From contig CP136066.1 in assembly GCA_032622095.1 (NCBI GenBank), forward strand, positions 113,855,319 to 113,919,318: 64,000 nt of DNA, written 5' to 3'. The position numbers and the translations under genes were made by a program. Each line of letters begins with the position of its first letter. The first letter of the stretch is position 1. The notes below the pieces were generated by a model that saw only the letters and a list, made by a program, of their open reading frames with translations, was not told the DNA's origin and did not search any database. Source of the DNA: Siphonodentalium dalli. Lineage: Eukaryota; Mollusca; Scaphopoda; Gadilida; Siphonodentaliidae. This document shows, in pieces, positions 54,950-64,000 of the stretch.

Positions 54950-56580
54950 CGGATTCCAGTTTTCACTCATTTATTATTAAAAACGTATTGTCGTGGTACC
55001 ACCAGAACCTGCCTACATATGTCCACATTATTATATTTATTAATTATATCAAAAACTTAAACTATAATTTGATAAAACTGGGAATTGCTATAATAAGAAA
55101 TGTCTGCATTAATGTTTACTATCTTGTTGTGATGATTACACAATTCTCTCATGTTTCACACAAAACAGCATTTTTTACCCGAAAATCGAATTCCAGAAAA
55201 TTGACGAACCGGATAATTATCTTATGGTAGGTGAACATGATCACACTTTGTTATTAAGTTAAATTCCTAACCAGAAATAGAGGAAAATGTTATTTAGGCA
55301 GTTTAGGCCTATTTAACCCAAAACAATAAACAATCGTACAACATTTCATTTGAGGTAACATCCGCATGTTATGCGCTCTATCAAGACTAGTATGTTGATA
55401 TTATTCGTCGTGTTACTCTTCCACATAATTCAATTCGACTAATGGACGATTCCATAGTGCCAGTTAATATATAGAAATAAGGGAGGGTGTGTTGTTCCGA
55501 TAGCTGGATTCCAGTTTTCACTGATTTTATTAATAAATAAAAACAAATAACCCTGGTAACCATTGATCCTGCTTTATTACAACAACGCCTTATAATATAT
55601 ATTACTTCAATCTGAATTGTTCACAAACGAAGCTGTTTTTTATATAAATGGCATGCATGATAATTAATCAATCAATCAATCAGTTTATTATCACAAATTA
55701 TCTTATAAAATGTGAACATGTCCCCCTTTATTGTTTAGTTGCGTTCCCATCCAAAAATAGACGTAGATGTTATTTAGGTAGCTGCGGGGTTCCATTTTCA
55801 CTGGTTTCATTCACGAAAAAGCCTATTTTACCCCAAAATCAGAAATCGCTCAATATTTCACAAAAAGGCAACACCGGCATGTTATCTGCTGTACCAATAT
55901 GAATTTTTTGATACATAACTAATCTTGTTACTCTTTCACATGTTCAATTCGAATAAGTGCCGATTCCGGTCCCCGCTAATACATTTGTATAGAAATATAA
56001 GGGGTGCTACTCAGAGTACTCAATTCCAGTTTTCACTGATTTATGTTAATTCAAATCAGATTATGGTAACCATAGAACCTGCCTTATTCCAAAAACGCCT
56101 TGTTAATTTATTGTCTACATCTAACACTTAATGTTTTAACATTGAAACTGGGATTTTTTTTTATTAAATGGAATGAATTAATGATGCATATCTTGTTGTG
56201 GTGGATTCCAGAATTATCTATTTTTTTCACAAAAAAGCGATTTTTACTCCATAAACGAACCCTAGAACATTGACATACTCCAAAATTCTATTTCAAAATG
56301 TGAATATGTCCAACCTCTATCGTTTAGTGGTGTTTGCATCCAAAAATAGATGTAAATGTTATTTAGGCAGCTGGATTCCATTTTTCACTGGTTTGATTCA
56401 CGAAAAAGCCTATTTTACCCAAAATAAGAAATCGTACAACACTACACGAAAAGGCAACACCGGCATGTTATCCGCTGTATCAATACGGACATTTTGATAT
56501 ATAATTCAGTTTGTTACACTTCCACTTGGTTGAAGTCAAAAATTAACGCCCAATTCTGGTCCCAGCTGCTCCACTATAAT
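54950..56580 (+). repeat. Tandem copies of the dispersed intronic repeat
   Basis: ATTCCAGTTTTCACTGATTT-like units begin at about 54955, 55504 and 56024 (spacing about 520-550 bp). Each is followed by CTGGTAACCATNGANCCTGC and CAACGCCTTNTTAAT-like text. The array ends with TTCTGGTCCCAGCTGCTCCA, as does the copy at 20760-21400. It lies just downstream of the 56816-56987 exon. Confidence 0.7.
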
Positions 56581-56815
56581 ATTTGTCAAAACCATAGGGT
56601 ATGAACTGTTCTTTAGGAATTAGGATTCATAACTTTACTGATTGGATAGTTCCGAAGTTCAGTCCGAATGCCGACGTCAGTCAACCAACAACTAACACGG
56701 AAGTTCAATGGTTTGGTCCATACACGAGGGGGTGTCGTCTGAAACCTGACGAAACATCCCAACACAGTCCCAACAGAATGACATATAATATAGCACGCGA
56801 TCATTTCACCCATAC

Positions 56816-56987
56816 CTTGTAATACGCTCGAGGTTGGGTGTTGTTGGACATACTCTTCACATATGGGTATTCCCAGCGGAGCTGCTCCACAGATGATCCT
56901 CTTTAAACTAGAGATGTCATATTTCTTGACAAGGGGACTCTTTGTGAGGAACAATACTATTGGCGGAACTACAAAACCGAATGTCAC
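56816..56987 (-). CDS. 4-coumarate--CoA ligase-like gene, first visible exon (5' exons missing)
   Basis: This 172-nt exon encodes VTFGFVVPPIVLFLTKSPLV, then KKYDISSLKRIICGAAPLG and IPICEEYVQQHPTSSVLQ. The PPI(V)LFL...KYDISSLKRIICGAAPLG stretch is characteristic of the 4CL/luciferase family before motif A5. The acceptor is TTTGCAG (cag at 56988-56990) and the donor is GTATG at 56811-56815. The frame is open throughout. I looked on the minus strand up to 64000 for the upstream exons (P-loop A3, HIF motif) and could not find them, so they are probably beyond the window. Confidence 0.9.
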
Positions 56988-57727
56988 CTGCAAAGAATTG
57001 ATGCATTTTTCCTTATTAGGGATGAAATTATAATGGATTGGATTTCATAGCAAAGTCGGAACATGCATGCATAACTAAAATGTTAGTTTTTGTAACTTCT
57101 TTATAATCGGTCGGCAATGAATATATGATGATCTACATTGTGCCATGCCAAATATAGTTCAATACTTTTTTCATCGGGGAAACATACGATTCATTGAGAT
57201 AAATGAGTATAGTGTCTCAAATTCTCCAGATAAACAATGTTGTAAATATGGCCCATAAAAAGAAGACCGTTAAGATGGTGAGTTAATGGTTAGATAGATC
57301 CACTAATCTTGGATAGGTTGAATACACGGGCATGCATGCGCATATAGGCCTATGTTGGACCTTATATTATACAATCAACTATGCGACCAGGGTTGCCCAT
57401 GAATATAGATTGTCAGCTAAATAGTACCGTGACGTGACAGCATTGTCTTCGCAAATACCGAGAGCTTGGAACGGTTGTGGTTCGAGACAGAACGCTTGTT
57501 CTGTAAAAGTGTCGTTACCCTGAATGACTGTACACTTTGTAAGTACATTCGATGCATAATTGGTCACAGAGAGTGGCTTTGCCACTTTTTATAGATACAT
57601 CACGCACTGACGTCATCTATGACTTCAACAACGAAGAGGCCGGCTTTCATAACTACTTCAATGTGGGTGTTGTTGATTTTTGACGCCAACCATGAAAATC
57701 CAGGCTTTGTTTAAATTACAAGGCCTG
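56988..57727. other. Intron upstream of the first visible exon
   Basis: No further CoA-ligase exon or other gene was recognised here. Confidence 0.5.
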
Positions 57728-57854
57728 GGGCCTGTTTCATGAAGCAAGGTCATAAGATTATCTTAAGATGGACTTAATCTAAGATCTAAGGTGGATCTTA
57801 TGATGTAACTTTTCCGTTTTAAGAACGCGTTTCACAAAACAAGATTAAGTCCTA

Positions 57855-58330
57855 CTTAAAGGTACTCAACCCGTAAAGAGGGTCCCCATCTCAACAGATT
57901 CCAACAACAATCCGATCGGAGGGTCCTATATTACTATTTCTTTGGCTTTGGGGGTAAAAAATATTTGATTCGAGTCGAGGAACCCATCAAACAAAGCTCA
58001 GATTTATTAGATATTGATTTTTGAAATTTGTTATAAACTCGAGATCAGTACTACTAACTGCCGTAATCTGCTCTGGATGTGTTCTCCAAATCTATTCAAA
58101 CAGACAAGGATGGATAACTCTAAAATCAAGTGGTAATTTTAACGCAATTTTGACTGAGTTCTGGGCCAGATAGTATTCCCGATAATGAAAAATAATAGAT
58201 TTCTAAAATCGATATCTAACAAATCTGAGCTTTGATGGGTGACTTCCTCGACTCGAATCAAATATTTTTGACCCCCGAAGCCATTGAAATAGTAATTGAG
58301 AGGAGTTTTATCGGGTTGAGTACCTTTAAG
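57855..58330. mobile_element. Nested foldback MITE (476 bp)
   Basis: CTTAAAGGTACTCAACCCG at 57855 and its exact reverse complement ending at 58330. The arms stay similar for about 165 bp (AATATTTGATTCGAGTCGAG / CTCGACTCGAATCAAATATT). It sits inside the left inverted end of the 57728-62414 element. Confidence 0.8.
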
Positions 58331-59320
58331 TAGTAAGTTAAGTTCCCGCTCATTTAGACTGGTTATCGACAGTTTTCTACAGTCCGGAACAAAACAATGT
58401 GGGCTTGTGCAACCTTTATGTACGGCATTGAGAGGTTATCGAGAAAGAGCCGAGTCCGAGTTGACATTATTGTGTGACAGGGATGATGGATAGCGGCTGG
58501 GGTGGGTGGGCGAATCAGCGCATGTATCTTAGTGTCTATAGTCAGTGGCCTTATATTCGCATATGGATCTTAGACTTGTATGAGTTCCACGATGTGAATT
58601 CGAACATGAGTACATCACAGGCTCTTAAAATGACGAGCTTTGCGTTTACTGACGAGTGGTGGTGTCAGAAATAAGACAATATCATTATATGGATCGATGT
58701 ATGCATGACTGCGACCATGCATTCACGCCGAGTTAATCCACTGAGAGCAATGATCAGGCGGCGATTTTTTTATGTGAGCCAACATAACTCGTGTATTATC
58801 GACCACCGCTCTCTACGTGTAGCAATAATCAAAATAAATCGGCGATGTCATCAGGACACACATAGGTCATTTTTTGATTCAAAGGGAAATGAAAAATATT
58901 TGTTAGAATAACTTTTTTTATTATTTTTATGCAGATGTTTTATGCGGTTGTCATACCATGGATATATATATATAACTACGTTTTCATTAGCACACTCGTA
59001 TTAAGGGGTGTCGTCGTTACGGGCGTGTATATCATATATACAGTATGCTGTACAACGGTCATCCCACCCCTGCAAAAAAAAAAACATGAAAAACATTTGG
59101 ACAGCCTTGAAAATCACGACATGGGCTTGGGCATAAATTCAATAAATACTAGAGGTCAGATTCCATGGAATCAGATATACCTCCATGGTATCCCATCCCA
59201 TCCGATGTGAGTGTTATGCGTATATGTGTGTTCCTCTTCATGCGAATACATATTGGTGCCTTATGATCCGATGGCGAACTTGCATTGACATTTATAAATT
59301 CAATATATATTTTGGGACTT
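58331..59320. other. Non-coding interior, nothing recognised
   Basis: No gene or repeat family was recognised. Confidence 0.45.
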
Positions 59321-59324
59321 CTGT

Positions 59325-59700
59325 CTGTCTGTTTGTCTGTTAGCTATGACCGGGAAAACTGCTGGACGGATTTTGACAAAATTTGATAAATATGGGTACT
59401 TTTGTCTAGGGAGTGTTTTGGACGTGTCAAATCGTGACCCCCGACCTGACCTTGACTTCAAAAGGTCAATCCTATGTAAAATCGGGTAAAACAGACCGAT
59501 TTCAACGAAATTTGACACCTAGGAGTACTTTTGTCAGGGAAGTCTTTTGTGTGGGTGAAATCGTGACCCCGACCTGACATTGTCCTTCGAAATGGTTAGT
59601 TCAAGGTCAAATCGGGTAAAACGAACGGATTTCGACGAAATTTGATACCTTGGAAACTTTTGTCCGGGGAGTGTTTTGGACAGGTCAAATCGTGACAATA
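59325..59700. repeat. Tandem repeat, three units of about 130 bp
   Basis: The phrases GACGGATTTTGACAAAATTT, then TACTTTTGTC and CAAATCGTGACCCC, recur with variation at about 59374, 59500 and 59630. Confidence 0.8.
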
Positions 59701-59704
59701 GGTT

Positions 59705-60570
59705 ACTTTTATAGTACAGCGGACATACCTATATAGTATATCGGTGAGCATGTTCATGCATTTGCCTTGCTTCTTGACAAGTCCGTTTGAATTTGCGTCA
59801 TGAAGAGAGGGTTTGAATTTGAATAATATATATCACCCGTTACAACGTTATACGCTACCAGGGTTAAACCGTCCAACCTAAATCTTTAAAAAGCGTACTA
59901 ATCTCGCGTTTAGATACTACTTATCACATCCACTCGTCGAAAAGTTTTTATCTCAATATCCGATTTTCGGAGTAATTTTCCCCATGTGATCGTCGGTGGA
60001 ATTTGCCAAATCTGAACCCACCGACACAAACACTCCCTTGAGCAGGTTGCGTTTATAGTAGAGCGGTCAAATTTTGTAGGCATACCTACAGTATACCAGC
60101 TTACATGCTCCAGCGTAAAACTCGCTCCTACATTAGCCCGTTTGGATTTGGGGGTTAAAATCGGCTAGTGATAGACTACATAAGTATACATATTTATGAT
60201 ATATAGCGTTGTCACGAGTAAACCGTTCCATCTGAAAATGTGAAAATCGCCCTCTAGATGCGCGTGAACACTAGCCATCAGATGTACTCGTAAAAAAAAA
60301 ATGATCTTGATGTTTGAATTCCCCCCCTTTGCAATTTTAGTGGATTTTTCCTAAAATCTCAACCCACCCTGACACGCATTCTCCGTTGGGCATGTTACAT
60401 TTATAGTATAGCCGTCAAACTTCTAGGACGTACATAAAGTATGTCAACGTATCTGCTACGACATTATCTTGCTCTTTAATCAGCCGGTTTGGATTTGGCG
60501 GGGAAAATAGTTGCAATATTTCCGTACCATGTAACGCGGAAAGTCCTCGGTAAAAACATTTTTAACAGGT
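59705..60570. repeat. Tandem repeat, three diverged units of about 350 bp
   Basis: TTTATAGTANAGCGG starts units near 59707, 60051 and 60410. Each is followed about 90 bp later by CCGNTTGGATTTG-like text. Confidence 0.75.
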
Positions 60571-62200
60571 ATATTCGAGTCCGAATCTCTCGTCCAATTC
60601 GGAATATGCAATAAAAAATTTAGAGCTCTGTAAAAAAATAAAATAAAAAATAACTCGGTTTATTCATCCCGGTGTATAATGTGTCCCTGATTATGGGCGG
60701 TAACTCTTCAGGGAAAGCGCGGACACAAGTTTTGATGCCCGTGGGCAGTAGGGCATACCGAGGTGTACATACGGTCCAATTTTCGATGCTCTGCTCCATA
60801 TAATTTCCGAGATAATAAAATGACATTTTTTTCATATAATGGGAGATAACTCCACGGGGTAAATGCGGACAATATCCGTTATGATCCAAAGGCATAGAAC
60901 TCATTTATCCCAACAAACTTACCAAACTTGAGTTTTCTAGTACTAATAGATTCAGATATTTGGGCGTTGAAAAATACTGTAGTATAATAATAATAATGAA
61001 AAATAATCGAATAAGGGCTATAACTCTGTCTTGAAACATTGGGCCGAAATCCGATTATCATTATCTTTAGTAGACCTCAGATGCCTATATTCGTTAGAGA
61101 TCTCGCGGTCCTGCTGCAATTAGTTTCTGAGTATTTTCAAATAAACGGAAAACTATCCCAATAGAAAAACAATATACTTCCTTGGTTACACCATGGAAGT
61201 ATAATAATATTCTCTATAGAAAATTGTCACTATTTCTAAAAGATTATTTGATAAAGAGCGTTTGTGTTACCTTTTCTATATGACATATCTGCTTTGTAAA
61301 CAGCCGACGGAACTTTGGAAAGAGGAAAGAATCAATACATTAATTGATCTCATTTTACCCCATCTCCACACACATATATGAAATAACATAGAGGAGATTG
61401 TGAGCTTTGAGCTAGGCCATAATTCTTATCAAGCGTTTAATTCGTGGGTAATACAATTTGATAATATATATTATTTATAGGTCACATACACAGCTGATAA
61501 TTGACTATATCCTACATTCGACTAGGCTCGGGGTGGCTAGTTGGTCTCTGTGGGGGAGGGGGTACATCGTGCAATTTCCAACTGCACCCGCCCCTTAATT
61601 GAACCGGGCCAAACTTCCATGTTCGCGAAATTCCATGTCCACCCCACCCGTTGGATTTAAACTTTCCAATTGGTATCTCAAATATTCCAACAGTTCGAAA
61701 TTTCTAACCTGACACCCCTAAAGTTGGTGATTTTCGGTTGCTGCTGTTTGTCTAAAAACAACACATTCCTTTACTAGTTAGAAATTCAAACAATTGAAAC
61801 CTATATATAGTGTACGATAATGTTGTTGTCAGGCATGAAATTTCCAATTGCTAAACATTTTGACCAAAGTGTGTGGGGGGGGGGGGGGGGGGTAGACACC
61901 ACACAAACTCCATTCGCCACGTCCCTGATGATAAGCCTGTGCTCTGAATTGTTTTTACCAAACTAACCCTATGGTTATACGGTGGGGGGGGTTGCCCTCT
62001 CCAAACTTTGGTTTTGGAAAGTTTGAGGTACCAATTGGAATGTTTAAACCCAAAGAGAATTTGTTGTTGTTTAAGGGGGTGTAGTTGGACATTTCGAGGC
62101 GAACACCCCTCTCATTCTGTAGCCACGACCCTGTATACCAGACGACGAATTGCCCACCCAGACAATGTACAGATATCTCCTTAATTAAAAAATAACATAG
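60571..62200. other. Non-coding sequence with G/C homopolymer runs
   Basis: No coding sequence was recognised. A poly-G run lies at 61875-61893. Several phrases (TTTCCAATTG/CAATTGG, CCAAACTTT/AAAGTTTG) recur in opposed orientation between 61650 and 62060. Confidence 0.45.
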
Positions 62201-62761
62201 GCCGCCATACTTGTGATCGATATGCCACTTATCACGTGGGTCTTAAATTTAAGATTATCTTATGACACCTCACAGCAGTCTTAAAGTTAAGACCAAAGTT
62301 AAGACCATCTTAAGTTAAGACCTTGTTCGTGAAACGCACTTATGACTGAAGTTTGAACTTATGACCATCTTAAGTCCCAACTATGTCATAAGTTGCTTTC
62401 ATGAAACAGGGCCCAGATTTGTATTGCTAAATGTATAAGAATTGCATTATGGTGTTGTTAGCTGAGAATAAATTATCAAGGTGTTTATATATCTTTATAT
62501 ATCACCGTATATAGAACCGTAGAACCGCCGCCTCCACTTCTGTTAGTATAGTTTGATTAACAACTTAGATAACAGTTAGTAACGTGTTTAAAAAACTGAA
62601 CTAACTTGTTTAAAGAACTTAGTTAACTTTTTTTTAACTTGTTGCATAGTTTGGTCCCCAAAATATCCCGTTGCAATCTTTAGGGCCGATTCTATCAAAT
62701 AAAAGGCGTTGTTTTGAATTTTTATTGTATGAACGAACGTCGGTGACGAAAATAGCACATA

Positions 62762-63236
62762 CACGGTGGGGAATCACGTGGTTTCTAGTTGATGAGTAGC
62801 ACGCATTCAAAATGGCCGAGTCGATCTAAAACGCGACCAGACGCAAGGAAAAAAGGTAATACACTAAGATGTGACATATTACATTTTATTTTGACAGATA
62901 CGAGCAGATGCTGTACTATTTTTCAAACATGCTGACACCTCATTTTTGTCAAAATTCATATTTGTTTGCTCTAACATTCTGACCAAAGTTGTCAGTCGAA
63001 TGATTCTCCAAGATGTATGCATGGACTGGTGTATTCCACGCACCTCCGACTGGCAACTTTGGTCAGTATGTTATAGAAAACCACTGAGTATTTCCGAACA
63101 AATAAGGTATCAACTTGTTTCAAAAATAAACTAGCATTTATGGTCGTAACAGCCAAACTGCTAAGTTTTGTGTCAGTTCCTCGTATACTTTGTTTTTGTA
63201 CTCACCAACCTCGAAACCACGTGATTCCCCACCGTG
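62762..63236. mobile_element. Palindromic MITE (475 bp) with ACATA duplication
   Basis: Perfect 24-bp inverted ends, CACGGTGGGGAATCACGTGG then TTTC, at 62762-62785 and 63213-63236. They are flanked by the direct 5-bp repeat ACATA (62757-62761 and 63237-63241). A second inner inverted pair (TTCTGACCAAAGTTG / CAACTTTGGTCAG) lies near 62980 and 63055. It has no coding capacity. Confidence 0.85.
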
Positions 63237-63241
63237 ACATA

Positions 63242-64000
63242 ACTAATGAATTAGTTTATAATATTTACACCTTACAGAGTATTTCGGAACAGTTTAGATC
63301 AAGGAGAGGTGGATGGGGGTTTCGATATAACATATTTATAGACACCCACGCTGTGGCGGCCAACTGCACAGCAACCGATAAATTCATTAGACCAAAATCA
63401 ATATAGATGCTGAGACTAATTTGGTGCTCTTTTTCACATGCAACGGTCGGTGGCCATTTTTACTTCCAGAATATATTCCAAGAAAACACCTTTGCATGGC
63501 CATACCCATATAGTCGACTTTGGTTGCAAATGACCAAGATTCTGAGGAATGATAGTGGAATCACTGTCGCATCTTTAATTACCCCCCCCCCCCCCTTGTT
63601 AGATCGCGGAATTGTCTATTCTGCCTACAAATAGCATATTCGCCCTGATCAGTGAATGGCTACCGCGGATAGCAATCGAGGTATCGGGGTTTTGCTCCAG
63701 AGTTTTTGTTTGCCATCGACACCCCCCCCCCCCCCCCGTTGGACCGAAAGCTGCAAAATCCACCATATACGTCCTTGTGCATATCATAATTGTGTTCCTG
63801 GTCTGACACATGCATGTGCTTGATATTGGAAAGATATATTTCACTATCAAGTTACTACAAATGAGTGTTAACGAGCTCAGTTGGAATGGTGGATGGCACA
63901 TGAGGTCAACATATAAGCCGGTGGTTCGGTGTTGGCGAAGCTGTTTCAAACCCGGTATGCGCGGATGTGTGGTCACGCGCAAAGGGAATATAACCTGATT
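63242..64000. other. Non-coding right edge
   Basis: No gene was recognised. Poly-C runs lie at 63582-63595 and 63722-63737. Confidence 0.5.

Larger units (their letters stand above)
57728..62414. mobile_element. Putative non-autonomous DNA transposon with long inverted ends
   Basis: Left end GGGCCTGTTTCATGAAGCAA and right end (reverse complement) GGGCCCTGTTTCATGAAAGC are inverted repeats. Similarity continues imperfectly for about 130-170 bp (CTTAAGATGG phrases, then GCGTTTCACNAA). The 4.7-kb interior has no transposase. Alternatively the ends belong to two separate related MITEs. No target duplication was resolved. Confidence 0.5.

Noticed and set aside
57379-57585. Minus-strand ORF just upstream of the first visible CoA-ligase exon
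   Set aside because: It is on the right strand and in the right place for a further exon, but its sequence (for example TFTEQAFCLEPQPFQALGIC) does not match the ANL fold and no matching splice sites join it in phase.
63599-63982. 127-codon minus-strand ORF near the right edge
   Set aside because: It reads through a poly-G/C run and has no recognisable motif or splice context.
1-64000. CRISPR arrays, rRNA and tRNA genes
   Set aside because: No regular spacer-repeat array and no rRNA or tRNA-like sequence was seen on either strand by eye. A covariance-model scan was not possible.

Overview
The window is animal nuclear DNA. It has low coding density, split exons with canonical GT/AG sites, microsatellites, tandem repeats and several classes of animal transposons. 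The dispersed repeats (an AGCTCACCTGAGAC-type repeat near 19.8 kb and CCGTCC/GTCCGT-rich repeats) resemble those of marine invertebrates, especially molluscs. That placement is inference only.

Host gene. One gene is visible, on the minus strand: a 4-coumarate--CoA ligase/firefly-luciferase-like member of the ANL (adenylate-forming) superfamily. Five exons join in phase: 56816-56987, 16122-16219, 15246-15390, 13241-13323 and 246-408. The 5' exons lie beyond the right edge and the last exon (with the catalytic lysine) beyond the left edge. Nearly everything else in the window sits inside or upstream of this gene's introns. One intron is 12.8 kb and another 40.6 kb, and both are inflated by mobile DNA.

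Intron with the foldback element (409-13240). An 11.7-kb element (1374-13069) is flanked by the 6-bp duplication GTAAAC. It has two almost identical inverted arms of about 4.95 kb around a 1.8-kb loop. Each arm carries subterminal tandem repeats and the same set of small unrecognised ORFs, so every ORF exists in two mirror copies.

Large intron (16220-56815). From left to right it holds dispersed repeats, an intact LINE-type ORF1 (23506-24432), about 4.6 kb of degenerate AT-rich tandem repeats (24.7-29.4 kb), a decayed CR1/L2-like LINE with endonuclease and reverse transcriptase (33.4-36.86 kb), and a 15.4-kb Polinton/Maverick (38032-53459).

The Polinton has 6-bp CATGCG duplications, terminal inverted repeats of about 0.5 kb, and genes for protein-primed DNA polymerase B, retroviral-type integrase with chromodomain, packaging ATPase, adenain-like protease, major capsid protein, penton-like protein and several small conserved proteins. 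Most carry stops or frameshifts, so this copy is dead.

Two points stand out. First, the foldback element and the Polinton share the termini AGTAGTATTG...CAATACTACT and 6-bp duplications, so a Polinton integrase probably mobilised the foldback element. Second, four Polinton genes near its ends finish in a histone-mRNA-type 3' stem-loop (GGCCCTTTTCAGGGCC between AAAC and ACCCA), and three of them share a 5' leader. This suggests a gene class with replication-dependent, non-polyadenylated mRNAs.

Right of 57 kb there is no recognised coding sequence, only non-autonomous inverted-repeat elements and short tandem repeats.
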